Shown piece by piece: positions 53,450-62,760 of a stretch of 64,000 nucleotides of DNA (position 1 is the stretch's first letter; each line of letters starts with the position of its first letter). The translations under genes and the position numbers were made by a program. The notes under the pieces are model-generated. The model did not search any database. It worked only from the letters and a program-made list of their open reading frames with translations, and was not told the origin of the DNA. The DNA is from Dyadobacter endophyticus (GTDB lineage Bacteria > Bacteroidota > Bacteroidia > Cytophagales > Spirosomataceae): assembly GCF_014641595.1 (NCBI RefSeq), contig NZ_BMIA01000001.1:1860426-1924425 (forward strand). Direction: 5' to 3'.

Positions 53450-54196
53450 TCAAAAACGGGCGAACATTTCCATGAATTCCTGCCGTCTCGAACGGGAAAT
53501 GCTGATCGCCACATCGTTGTCCATAACAATATACCCGCCTTCGCCGCGTACAAATTTCTTGATCCGGTTCAGGTTGATCAGGTAGGAGTTGTGGATGCGG
53601 TAAAAGTCGGGGCCGCTCAGTGCTTCGTCGATGTCCTTCAATACTTTGGACACTACTACTTTTTTACCATTGGCGAGCATCACACTCGTATAGTTGCTCT
53701 CGGCCTCGCAATACAGGATGTCCTGCGTGGGCACGAATAGCATCCCGTCGCCGGTTGTCAGCGCGATCCGCTGCGGCGTGTTTTTTACCTGCCGCATACT
53801 CTGGAAAAGCAGGTCGACCTGCTCGCGGGACGGAATGCTGCGCTTTTCGTCGATCCGCCTGACCGTTTCGATGAGATCGTCGGGATCAATCGGTTTCAGC
53901 AGATAGTTTAATGCACTGTATTTGAACGCCTTGATTGCGAACTTATCATAGGCGGTCGTGAATACCACGTCGAAATGCAGCCTATCGAACTTTTCCAGCA
54001 TGTCGAAGCCGTTCATCCGGGGCATTTCGATGTCCAGGAAAACCAGTTCTGGCCGGTGCTCACGGATCGCCTCGATCCCCTTTTCCGCTGAACTGCACAT
54101 GGCAGCGACATATACCGACGGGGCATAGGTTTTCAGCAGCCATTCCAGCATTTCGAGACAATTGTTCTCGTCATCGATGATTACACATTTGATCAT
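53450..54196 (-). CDS. LytTR-family response regulator
   Basis: A 248-residue regulator. The receiver shows CVIIDDENNCLEMLEWLL, the phospho-Asp in ELVFLDIEMPRMNG and Lys in NYLLKPIDPDDL. The LytTR domain shows VPTQDILYCEAESNYTSVML and FYRIHNSYLINLNRIKKFVR. It lies 34 nt downstream of a large hybrid-type sensor kinase of the LytS His_kinase class, its natural partner, and ends at a strong terminator. Confidence 0.92.
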   Translation of the reverse strand: MIKCVIIDDENNCLEMLEWLLKTYAPSVYVAAMCSSAEKGIEAIREHRPELVFLDIEMPRMNGFDMLEKFDRLHFDVVFTTAYDKFAIKAFKYSALNYLLKPIDPDDLIETVRRIDEKRSIPSREQVDLLFQSMRQVKNTPQRIALTTGDGMLFVPTQDILYCEAESNYTSVMLANGKKVVVSKVLKDIDEALSGPDFYRIHNSYLINLNRIKKFVRGEGGYIVMDNDVAISISRSRRQEFMEMFARF

Positions 54197-54230
54197 ATCT
54201 TTTGCTTTTCATATTTCTACTTGAAACGCC

Positions 54231-57200
54231 TCATACCGGAATAACGACAACCACCCTGGTCCCGACCGCCATCCTGCTGGCATCTGCCAGGTCCACGATC
54301 TCCACACTCGCGTTGGTTTGTGCATATTGATTCAATACCGCGATCCGGTCTTCGGTGAGCTTCATGCCGAGCGATTTCTTTCCGCTGGCCGATTTACTCC
54401 TGAATTCCGCAGCCTTTTCGCGCCCTACCCCATTATCTTCTATCACACATTCCAGGGTATTCTCATCCAGCATCCTTACTTTCACCCAGAGGCTGCCATT
54501 GCTTTCCTTATGCAGCAAACCATGCCAGATCGCATTCTCAACATACGGCTGAATGATCAGCGAAGGCACGCCAATCGAATCGGCATGGACCCCTTCTTCG
54601 ACGATAATATGGTGGTCAAACTTATTATCGAAGCGGATCCGCTCCATTTCGATGTATAGTTTCAAGGCTTCCAGTTCACTTGAAAGCAACACTTTCTTGC
54701 TATTGGAATTATCGAGTATTAGACGGATCAGCTTCGCAAAACGCGTCAGATAAAGCGAAGCGGTCGCATTGTCGCTTTTGACGATGTACCGGTTGATCGA
54801 ATTAAGGCAATTGAAGATAAAGTGCGGGTTCATCTGGGCACGCAACGCACGCATTTCGAGCTCTGCCATGTGCTCACGCAATGCAGTTTGCCGCCTGATA
54901 ACTTTAATACGCCGGCGGAACAGCCAATAGGCCACTGCCACGACCAGTGCCAGTACCGCTGACACAAACCACCAGGTGCTCCACCAGGGCTGCAAGATCA
55001 CAAAGGCCAGCGGTGCCACCGTTTCCGACCAGGTAATGCCATCGAGGCTCGCCGCTACTGAAAAGGTATATCGCCCTGGCGGGAGGGAAGAAAATCTTAC
55101 GCGGCTGTTACGTGCATTATCCACCCAATGATCGTCCAGACCCGTGAGCCGATAGCGGTACATGAGCTTCTCCGGGTTCCGGAAATAGGGCGTCAGATAC
55201 TGGATTTCAACAGAATTCCGCGTCCAGCTGAATGTAAGGGGCTGCTGGTTTTCTGTCAGCAACGAATCGTCCTGGTTTACCCTCACGGCGGCGATGAGCA
55301 CATTCAGCTTTTCTTCGCGGTATTTGAGCAGCCCGGGATCGAAATAGTTTAGTCCGTTCTGCCCGCCGGCGTACATCCGGCCATCGGATGCTTCCAGCAG
55401 TCCGTTCATATTTAAAGGTTTGTTCTGGACATTATCCCTGAAATCAAACCATTGCAGTTTGCTGGTGTTCCGGTTGAGAAGGTACAGGCCATCGTCCGCT
55501 CCTATCCAGATACGGCCGCCCTTGTCGCGATGGAGCATTGAAATCCGTTGATTAGTCAACTCCGGAAAAATCTTTTTCTTTTTCAACACATTACCACTTT
55601 TCACAACCTCATAAAGGCCCACCGATCCGCACCAGGCCGTGGAATCATTTCGCATAAGAACAGCGCTTACCAGCTTTCCCGGACTAAAATCGCTGTCGGC
55701 AACGGTATTCCGGAAGGCCGAATCTGCGACAAGCAATCCGCGGTAAGTACCCATCCAGAAATTACCGCGTCTGTCGTGTGCAACGGTCTGGATCAGTTTT
55801 TCAAACCCTTCCACAAGTATTTCGGTAATGTGGTACGAACCGGCTTCCACCTTATAACACCCCAACTCCCCGGTGATCAGGAAATCGCCTCCCGGCATCG
55901 GTGCAAGCGTCCCGATCGTCTCATTCATCAGTTTCGTACGCAACCTTTTTCCCGCTTCGCCGGCCGGGTACCGCAGGCCGGTAAATGTCCTGCGAATGGG
56001 ATCGAGCATTTGCGGTAAAGCACCGCTCGGCGCGACAAGCAGGTTTTTTCCATCAAAAACCAACCCCTTTATTTCTCCCGAATGCGCCCATTCCGGCCCC
56101 GCAGGTCTTACAGGCATTACCTTACCACTTCGGACATCTAGTACAGCAATGCCACGCGCTGTACCGAGCCAAATATTCCCCTGACCGTCCTCGGCAATAG
56201 ACTTGACATTATTGCTAAGGTTCAGGTCGGCACCCGGAAAGCCATTGAGCCACCCTATCGTATGCGCCGACGGCCGGAAAAACAGTATACCGTCCTGGCC
56301 GAGTATCCAATGCGTACCGTCGTGGTCGTGAAAATCGGCGTAATTTTCACCGTTGGGCAGCGCTTTGCCTGAGTCGAAAAGGACCGCGCGGGTGAATGTG
56401 CGGCTCCCGTTGTCATAGAGATAGCAGCCTTTGGTTGTATTCACGAGCTTTTTACCGTTGCCGAGCGGCGTAATGCTAATGAGCTCCGCCAGCGGGATAC
56501 CCGCGGGGTGTTGCGTATCGACGGGTGCAATGCGCGTCACCGATCCGATAGCGAAATTGATTTCGAACATCTGCAAAAGATTGTTGCTGGCCCAGGCAAC
56601 GTCGTCGCTTACCGGGACCACCGAGCGCGCGCCATCAAACGACACTTGGCGCACGCGCCCACTTTTCGTATCGAAACAAAACACGGTCCTGATATCGGCC
56701 AGGTACAATTGATAACCCCTCCGACCGAAAACACGCCTGTAATAATAATGGTCCTTCAAACCAGGCAATGCCAGGAAACGGAACGAATCGGTGCGAGGGT
56801 CGAAACGATACAGCCCGCGACCCGCATTGGCCCAGATATGGTTATCAGGGGTGACCTGTAATTTGTTAAGCTTGTTAAGGGGCGCTGTTCCGAGACCGGC
56901 CAGCGGCACCTTTCGGAGCGACCGGTAGCCCATGCGATACCTGTGAATGCTGCTGTCGGAGGTTGTCCAGATCGTGCCGGAGCTGTCGGAAACAATATCG
57001 AGCAGGTTCTCCCCTCCCGTTTCAATCCTTCGCACATCCTGGCCGTCGAATCGCTGGATGTGCCTCGGCGAAAGAATCCAAAGGAAACCATAGCGGTCGC
57101 GGATGATCCTCGATGCATTGGCCGTTCCGATGCCATTCTTGTCGTTGAGCAGCTGGACATTGAAATCCGGCAGCTGCGCATAGCACCCGAGCCCTGCCGA

Positions 57201-57245
57201 CAGCAGCGTGAGGAGACCTACACAGAGACGTTTCAAAAAGTTCAC
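54231..57245 (-). CDS. Reg_prop/Y_Y_Y sensor with LytS-type histidine kinase domain
   Basis: A 1004-residue one-pass sensor. A signal peptide is followed by two seven-bladed Reg_prop propellers (for example IRDRYGFLWILSPRHIQRFD and AEDGQGNIWLGTARGIAVLD), then a Y_Y_Y domain (YRYRLTGLDDHWVDNARNSR, then LPPGRYTFSV) and a TM near residue 765. The LytS His_kinase box is LRAQMNPHFIFNCLNSINRY with the phospho-His, and HATPase (SLIIQPYVENAIWHG) follows. This layout in Bacteroidota senses extracellular glycans or related ligands. It pairs with the LytTR gene downstream and is divergent from a TonB receptor gene. Confidence 0.94.
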   Translation of the reverse strand: MNFLKRLCVGLLTLLSAGLGCYAQLPDFNVQLLNDKNGIGTANASRIIRDRYGFLWILSPRHIQRFDGQDVRRIETGGENLLDIVSDSSGTIWTTSDSSIHRYRMGYRSLRKVPLAGLGTAPLNKLNKLQVTPDNHIWANAGRGLYRFDPRTDSFRFLALPGLKDHYYYRRVFGRRGYQLYLADIRTVFCFDTKSGRVRQVSFDGARSVVPVSDDVAWASNNLLQMFEINFAIGSVTRIAPVDTQHPAGIPLAELISITPLGNGKKLVNTTKGCYLYDNGSRTFTRAVLFDSGKALPNGENYADFHDHDGTHWILGQDGILFFRPSAHTIGWLNGFPGADLNLSNNVKSIAEDGQGNIWLGTARGIAVLDVRSGKVMPVRPAGPEWAHSGEIKGLVFDGKNLLVAPSGALPQMLDPIRRTFTGLRYPAGEAGKRLRTKLMNETIGTLAPMPGGDFLITGELGCYKVEAGSYHITEILVEGFEKLIQTVAHDRRGNFWMGTYRGLLVADSAFRNTVADSDFSPGKLVSAVLMRNDSTAWCGSVGLYEVVKSGNVLKKKKIFPELTNQRISMLHRDKGGRIWIGADDGLYLLNRNTSKLQWFDFRDNVQNKPLNMNGLLEASDGRMYAGGQNGLNYFDPGLLKYREEKLNVLIAAVRVNQDDSLLTENQQPLTFSWTRNSVEIQYLTPYFRNPEKLMYRYRLTGLDDHWVDNARNSRVRFSSLPPGRYTFSVAASLDGITWSETVAPLAFVILQPWWSTWWFVSAVLALVVAVAYWLFRRRIKVIRRQTALREHMAELEMRALRAQMNPHFIFNCLNSINRYIVKSDNATASLYLTRFAKLIRLILDNSNSKKVLLSSELEALKLYIEMERIRFDNKFDHHIIVEEGVHADSIGVPSLIIQPYVENAIWHGLLHKESNGSLWVKVRMLDENTLECVIEDNGVGREKAAEFRSKSASGKKSLGMKLTEDRIAVLNQYAQTNASVEIVDLADASRMAVGTRVVVVIPV

Positions 57246-57488
57246 CTGATTCGAACGGGACAGAGGTTAATTCGAAAGGATTGCAAGTTTTACAATTTAA
57301 TACACGACTGGCCAAACCGTTCAGTAAGTTGCTGGTTTTCTTAGTCAGCGGAGGGATTCGGGCAGCCGTTACACTTTTCACCCATCGCGCCGATCCATTC
57401 GTCCATCCCCTAGAATCCGGCCTTTGTCATATTTTCCTTTCAGGCCTGGGTGCGCGCCACCATTTTTGTTGCGTCATTTACTAAAACC

Positions 57489-60050
57489 ATGAAAATGCTA
57501 AGAATTCTCCTCGTTGTAATCATCCTCGCCAGCTCACTCCTGTCACCGGCATTCGCACAGTTCCCCGCCACAGGAAGCAGCCAGCCCAAAGCCCTGCCGG
57601 GAACCGCCGGCGACCAAAGTCCGAAGGGATCGGCCAAGCTAACTGGTTCCATTGTAGATTCGGCTTCTTCGAAAGCGATCGAATTTGTCAGCATTGCATT
57701 ATACGACAAGGCCAACAACAAAGCCGTAGACGGAACGGTAGCCGATGAAAAAGGGAAGTTCACACTCAACAAGCTCGCTGCGGGCGACTACAAAGTGCTT
57801 ATTTCCTTCATTGGTTATGCCAACAAAACAATCGATAATATCAAGCTCTCCAAAGGCCAGGAAGCAGACCTCGGAACGATCAGCCTCAGCTCCAATACCA
57901 AAACCCTCAACGAGGTAACTGTTACCGGGCAAGCCGCGTTGATCGAAGAAAAGGTGGACAGGCTGGTTTACAATGCCGAAAAGGACATTACGGCCAAAGG
58001 CGGTGACGCAACCGACATTTTGCGCAAGGTTCCGCTGCTTACCGTGGACCTCGATGGCAACGTTTCACTTCGCGGAAGTCAGAACATCCGTGTTCTGATC
58101 AACAACAAGCCCAGTACCATTATCGCCAACAGCGTAGCCGATGCCCTGAAGCAAATCCCGGCTGATCAGATCAAGTCGGTGGAGGTAATTACCAGCCCGT
58201 CTGCGAAATATGATGCGGAAGGCTCGGGCGGGATTATCAATATTATTACTAAAAAGAATTCGCTGCAAGGCCTCAATTTGAACGTCGACGCGGGTGTAGG
58301 AAACCGTGGTTCGATGCTCGCATTGAATGGCGGCTACCGCAAGGGCAAAGCCGGTTTCACGATCGGCGGTTTCGGAAGGGGCATGTATAATACGGTTACC
58401 AAAACATCGCTCGAACAAACCAGCACCGTGGAAAACGTAGCCACCACCACACGTCAGACCGGCGACGGTTCGAGTCACGGCCTCTTTGGAAACTACAACC
58501 TGGGCTTCGACTATGATATTGCTAAAAACCAAAGCCTTACTGCGGGTGTAAAATACGGTGTGCGGAACTTCTCCAACCAACAGGACCTGGTAACCCGCCT
58601 GATGAAGACCGGCTCTCCCGATGCCCTGTCCGCACGCAACGTGGCGGCCGACAATCTTTCGGGAACGGTGGATGTGAATGTCGACTACCTGCACACGTTC
58701 AAACCCCAGCAGGAATGGAGCATATCGACGCTGTACAGCCGCAACGACCTTACCAACGACTTCGACGCCGACATCTTCAGAGAAAAAGAATTAACCTCAC
58801 GTCAACGAAACCTGAACAAGAGCATCAACCAGGAGTTTACCTTTCAATCGGATTATCAGACGCCTATCAAGAAAAACCAGATGCTGGAATTCGGCGGAAA
58901 GGGCATTTTCCGCGAGGTAAAAAGCAAGTACAGCTTCCTGATTGCCGAGCCAACGGGTGATTTCCGCCCGGAAACCGACCAACCAGCCGGCGACCTGACT
59001 TACCACCAGAATATCGCGGCAGCCTATTCTTCTTATACTTACACCACTAAGAAGCGCTATACATTTAAAGGCGGCTTGCGTTACGAACACACGTTCATCG
59101 ACGCCAGTACCAACGAGGGCGTGGTGGGTGTAGGTAATTATGGTGTGCTGGTACCGAGCGTCAATGCTTCAAAGACATTTAAGGGTACGACCCTGAAGCT
59201 GGGTTACAACCGACGCATTCAGCGTCCGGGGCTGCAACAGCTGAACCCGAACTTCAACTCAGCCAACCCTCAGAATATCACGATCGGTAACCCCGAACTT
59301 CGCCCCGAGCTCACCAACAATTACGAACTGGGGCTGAGCAAGAATATCAAGAAAACATACGTGAATGCGACGTTCTTCGGACGCTTTACCAATAATGCGA
59401 TCTCCCAGGTGCGCCAGCCTTCGGATACCCTTCCGGGCGCGATCGTGACCACTTATGAGAACATCGGTAAACAGCATGCCTACGGCGCCAATATTTTCGC
59501 CAATATAGCGGCAACGTCCAAGATCAACTTCGGGGTTTTCGCCAACGTATTCTACACCAAACTCACCGGTCAGACCCTCGGGCAAAACGGCCTTTCTCAG
59601 GAGATCGATAACGATGGCGTGAATGTGAGTGGCGGTATTTTCTCTCAGGCGACGTTCGGAAACGGCTGGGGCGCGCAGGCATTCGGGTTCATGCAGGGAC
59701 AGCAAATCCAGTTACAGGGTAAGCAAGGCGGCTTCGGCTTCTATACGATCGGTGTGAAGAAGGAATTCGCCAACAAAAAGGCCAGCCTGGGTCTTGCTGC
59801 CGAAAACTTCCTGAGCAAAAGATATAAAATGCATACTGAATTGACTTCCTTGCAGTTCAACCAGGTAAATGATATATATCTTTACAACCGAGGGTTCCGT
59901 CTTACATTTACCTACAAAATCGGCAAAATGACGATGGACGCGCCTAAAAGAAAGGCAAAATCGGTTAACAACGACGACGTGAAGAGCGAAGGCGGCGGAC
60001 AGCAGCAAGGTGGTGGCGGACAAGGCGGCGGCGGAAACGCGCCCCGCTAG
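57489..60050 (+). CDS. TonB-dependent outer-membrane receptor with carboxypeptidase-regulatory-like domain
   Basis: About 853 residues from MKMLRILLVVIILASSLL (signal peptide ending AFAQF). The N-terminal CarboxypepD_reg-like domain is LTGSIVDSASSKAIEFVSIA, then FTLNKLAAGDYKVLISFIGY. The plug is ATDILRKVPLLTVDLDGNVS, and the barrel is of the OMP_b-brl_3 type. The C-terminal tail is Gly/Gln-rich and lies beyond the barrel; its last codons run into 14-bp tandem repeats. The ligand is unknown. The gene is divergent from the Reg_prop sensor across 243 nt, so the sensor may control it. Confidence 0.9.
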   Translation: MKMLRILLVVIILASSLLSPAFAQFPATGSSQPKALPGTAGDQSPKGSAKLTGSIVDSASSKAIEFVSIALYDKANNKAVDGTVADEKGKFTLNKLAAGDYKVLISFIGYANKTIDNIKLSKGQEADLGTISLSSNTKTLNEVTVTGQAALIEEKVDRLVYNAEKDITAKGGDATDILRKVPLLTVDLDGNVSLRGSQNIRVLINNKPSTIIANSVADALKQIPADQIKSVEVITSPSAKYDAEGSGGIINIITKKNSLQGLNLNVDAGVGNRGSMLALNGGYRKGKAGFTIGGFGRGMYNTVTKTSLEQTSTVENVATTTRQTGDGSSHGLFGNYNLGFDYDIAKNQSLTAGVKYGVRNFSNQQDLVTRLMKTGSPDALSARNVAADNLSGTVDVNVDYLHTFKPQQEWSISTLYSRNDLTNDFDADIFREKELTSRQRNLNKSINQEFTFQSDYQTPIKKNQMLEFGGKGIFREVKSKYSFLIAEPTGDFRPETDQPAGDLTYHQNIAAAYSSYTYTTKKRYTFKGGLRYEHTFIDASTNEGVVGVGNYGVLVPSVNASKTFKGTTLKLGYNRRIQRPGLQQLNPNFNSANPQNITIGNPELRPELTNNYELGLSKNIKKTYVNATFFGRFTNNAISQVRQPSDTLPGAIVTTYENIGKQHAYGANIFANIAATSKINFGVFANVFYTKLTGQTLGQNGLSQEIDNDGVNVSGGIFSQATFGNGWGAQAFGFMQGQQIQLQGKQGGFGFYTIGVKKEFANKKASLGLAAENFLSKRYKMHTELTSLQFNQVNDIYLYNRGFRLTFTYKIGKMTMDAPKRKAKSVNNDDVKSEGGGQQQGGGGQGGGGNAPR

Positions 60051-60078
60051 GCGCGCCCCGCTAGGCGTGCCCCACTAG
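60037..60078. repeat. Three tandem 14-bp repeats at the receptor stop codon
   Basis: ACGCGCCCCGCTAG, GCGCGCCCCGCTAG and GCGTGCCCCACTAG head to tail, followed by GCACAC. The first unit supplies the stop TAG of the receptor gene. Neighbouring units pair as small hairpins (GCGCGCC with GGCGTGC, GTGCC with GGCAC). Confidence 0.85.
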
Positions 60079-60134
60079 GCACACAACAATTCATGAACTT
60101 ACACAAGCCAGTTTAACTCAAATACAACTTCGGT

Positions 60135-60851
60135 ATGAACACAAACAAACTAATTTGGACAATGGCAGTGGCGCTCGTTTCCGCTGCTTCTTATGCGCAG
60201 ACTGTGGATGAAATCGTAGATAAACACGTGGCCGCCCTCGGCGGGCTCGACAAGATCAAGGGGGTCAACACCGTGATCACCGACCGTTCGCTTGCGGTGC
60301 AAGGCATGGAAATACCGAACAAAACCACGCTGGTAGTGGGCAAATCCGTCCGCAACGAGTCGACGGTAATGGGCAATACGATGGTACAGGTGGTAGACAA
60401 CGGCCAGGGCTGGATGATCCGCCCGACGATGATGGGCGGTACCGGTGAACCCGAAGACATGCCCGCCGACCAATTGAAACAACAATTGAGCTCGCTCGAC
60501 CCGTTCGGCGGCCTGGTGAACTATAAGGAGAAAGGCAATAAAGTAGAACTCGTAGGCAAAGAATCCCTGGACAAAAAAGACGTTTTCCACCTGAAACTCA
60601 CCACGAGCGACGGACAGGTAATCGAAGAGTTTGTCGATGCAAATACCTACCTGGTGACCAAAGTAAAAGTGTCGATGAACGGCAACGAAGGCGAAATCGA
60701 CCTATCGGACTACAAAGAAGTGGACGGCGTGAAGTTCGCGAATACGATGGAAATCAGTAACCCGCAAATGGGTACCATGTCATTCATTACGAGCAAAATA
60801 ATTGTCAACAGCCCCGTCGATCCGGCGATATTCAAGAAGCCGGCGAAATAG
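60135..60851 (+). CDS. Exported LolA-like protein
   Basis: A 238-residue protein with signal peptide (MNTNKLIWTMAVALVSAASY). TVDEIVDKHVAALGGLDKIK and the later VFHLKLTTSDGQVIEEFVDA, ATNTYLVTK-like strands (DANTYLVTKVKVSM) match the outer-membrane lipoprotein-sorting-protein (LolA/LolB) fold family common in Bacteroidota. Its actual client is unknown. It follows the TonB receptor by 84 nt and may be co-transcribed; it ends at a strong terminator. Confidence 0.8.
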   Translation: MNTNKLIWTMAVALVSAASYAQTVDEIVDKHVAALGGLDKIKGVNTVITDRSLAVQGMEIPNKTTLVVGKSVRNESTVMGNTMVQVVDNGQGWMIRPTMMGGTGEPEDMPADQLKQQLSSLDPFGGLVNYKEKGNKVELVGKESLDKKDVFHLKLTTSDGQVIEEFVDANTYLVTKVKVSMNGNEGEIDLSDYKEVDGVKFANTMEISNPQMGTMSFITSKIIVNSPVDPAIFKKPAK

Positions 60852-60892
60852 AGGATTGGCGGCCGCTAGCTGTCAAAAAGCGATACTTTCCC

Positions 60893-60927
60893 AATAGCGT
60901 TGTCATCTGAACAACGCTATTTTTTTT
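60893..60927 (+). terminator. Terminator overlapping the convergent regulator's stop
   Basis: AATAGCGTTGT pairs with ACAACGCTATT (11 bp), followed by a run of eight T. The 3' arm and T run encode, on the minus strand, the last codons of the convergent LuxR regulator (KKIALFR), so one sequence serves both purposes. Confidence 0.88.
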
Positions 60928-61535
60928 GACAATTCGATCGGGTCCTTCACCTCCATTTTGTCGTAAATGCGCCGTTTGTAGGTGCTGATCGTGTTTTCTT
61001 TGAGATTCATGATCGCCGCGATTTCCTTCGTCCATTTACCCTCCGTCATCAGCTGCATCACGCGCCGTTCGCGGGGCGACAGGGTGACGATCGGGTTACC
61101 GCCTGTGGTACGACCGCTTATATCGGTAAAGCTGGACAGGAAGATCTGCTGGACGTCGTAGCTTACGTAGCGCCCGTGATCGAGGATCGCCTGAACTGCT
61201 GTCAAAAACTCTTCTTGCGGTGCCTGTTTGGAAATAAAACCATCCGCACCGGCCTGGAGGTAGGGCAACGCATAAACCTTCTCGTCGAACGCGGAGTGGA
61301 TCAGAATCGGAAGCCCGGGTTGCTTCTCACGCAGGAGTTTGATCATCCGCACGTTTTCTCCGCCTGGAATGTCGATATCCAGCACAGCCAAATCGAATCG
61401 CTCGTGTTCCAGTACCGACAATGCCCCCTGAAAGGTTCCGGCTTGACTGACGCTGGCCCTCGGATAAAATTCGGCAAATACCATTTTTAACCCCAGCAAT
61501 ATGAGCGGGTGATCCTCAATACATAAAAATTTCAT
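60903..61535 (-). CDS. LuxR-family response regulator, orphan
   Basis: About 210 residues from MKFLCIEDHPLILLGL. Receiver with acidic pair EDH, phospho-Asp in FDLAVLDIDIPGGEN and Lys in DGFISKQAPQEEF; LuxR HTH LSPRERRVMQLMTEGKWTKE, then TISTYKRRIYDKM. No kinase gene is adjacent. It is similar in sequence to the next two regulators, suggesting local duplication. The 14 codons upstream of the start are open but not receiver-like. Confidence 0.9.
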   Translation of the reverse strand: MKFLCIEDHPLILLGLKMVFAEFYPRASVSQAGTFQGALSVLEHERFDLAVLDIDIPGGENVRMIKLLREKQPGLPILIHSAFDEKVYALPYLQAGADGFISKQAPQEEFLTAVQAILDHGRYVSYDVQQIFLSSFTDISGRTTGGNPIVTLSPRERRVMQLMTEGKWTKEIAAIMNLKENTISTYKRRIYDKMEVKDPIELSKKIALFR

Positions 61536-61656
61536 AGAAGTGCTGACCGATAAAGATGGGGTTTGACTATTGTACAATATAAAGATATTATGAACAAAAG
61601 GTGTCCTTTCGGTATAGAAATATATCTACACGCCGGAGCTGCGCGTTCTTTGATCG

Positions 61657-62286
61657 TCAGCTCAACATGGTCACTTTTTCGATCAGTTTGATGAGGCTGT
61701 TGACCTGCATCTTTCTAAGTATCCGCATTTTATGGGTTCCGACGGTCGTTTTGTTGATATTCAGGATCGCCGCAATCTCACCGGTAGATTTGCCGGAGAT
61801 CAGATGGTCCATCACCTGCCGTTCTCTGTCTGAAATGCTCATGAGCGGATTCACATACCGCAGCGACCGGTTTATCTGGCTTTCCTGGATGATCTGCTGC
61901 TGCAATGCGGTGCTCGCATACTTTCCCATCACCATCATGGCCCTGATCGCTTCGTCGAATTGCGGCGAAGATGCCAGTTTGGATAAAAAACCGTCCGCAC
62001 CTGCCTTCATATACGGCAAGCCGTAGATACTTTCATCGAGATCCGTAATCACCAGAATAGCAGTGCCCGGATACAGCGCTTTCATGCGTTCCACTACTCC
62101 CGCGCCGGCTTTCCCTTTGATATCAACGTCAAGGATGACCAATTCATAAACGTTCCGGCCCGCAAGGTCGTACGCCGTGTCGACGGACGAAGCCGCGTCT
62201 ACCGTTGTTATGGGATTGATCTCGCGGATCTTCTGTTTTAATCCCAGCACTGTTAGCGGTTCGTCCTCGATAATGAGTATATTCAT
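61657..62286 (-). CDS. LuxR-family response regulator, orphan
   Basis: About 209 residues from MNILIIEDEPLTVLGLKQKI. Receiver phospho-Asp in YELVILDVDIKGKAG and Lys in DGFLSKLASSPQF; LuxR HTH ISDRERQVMDHLISGKSTGE, then TVGTHKMRILRKMQV. It lies 121 nt upstream (on the minus strand) of the previous regulator and is a clear paralogue. No kinase gene is nearby. Confidence 0.9.
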   Translation of the reverse strand: MNILIIEDEPLTVLGLKQKIREINPITTVDAASSVDTAYDLAGRNVYELVILDVDIKGKAGAGVVERMKALYPGTAILVITDLDESIYGLPYMKAGADGFLSKLASSPQFDEAIRAMMVMGKYASTALQQQIIQESQINRSLRYVNPLMSISDRERQVMDHLISGKSTGEIAAILNINKTTVGTHKMRILRKMQVNSLIKLIEKVTMLS

Positions 62287-62760
62287 AAATTGGCTGATTG
62301 GCAGACAGAACCCGGGCATTTCGCCCTGTCGCGACTGTCATAATTCTGCTTAATAAAATTGTGGAAGTAATTCGTATTTTTTGGTCGTAAATTTAAGAAC
62401 AAATATTACATATTTACGCCTACATGTAAATGTAGAAATTTCTCGAAGATAACTCAAACATACCCGGTGCAAATTCTTCCGGCTGGCGGACGTGGTGGAA
62501 AGTAGCGAAACAATCCAAATAGCCTCTAAAACGCCTTAAATTGCCTTCTTTGGCGATTCCTGGCAAAGAAACTTTATACCCGCGAGTAAAAGTTTTTTTG
62601 CCGAACCGCGTAATTAACTGTAAACTTGTACAGACCGTTGAATAACTTTTACATCAGATACTAGGAGTTTTACTCAATATTTACTGCATTAATTTGATAA
62701 CCATTGAGTCCTAAAAGGTTACAGACGGCCGGAAACTGAATACAAGTCCTCCTAAACAAA
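62287..62760. other. 474-nt AT-rich divergent intergenic region
   Basis: Separates two divergent LuxR-type regulator genes. It holds a perfect palindrome at 62420-62435 (listed separately) and otherwise no open frame, hairpin or terminator that I can support. Its length and low GC suggest a regulatory region with both promoters. Confidence 0.5.
62420..62435. promoter_or_regulatory. 16-bp inverted repeat, candidate operator
   Basis: CTACAT-GTAA-ATGTAG, perfectly symmetrical around a 4-nt spacer, in the control region shared by two divergent regulator genes. No binding protein is known; either neighbouring regulator is a candidate. Confidence 0.4.
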
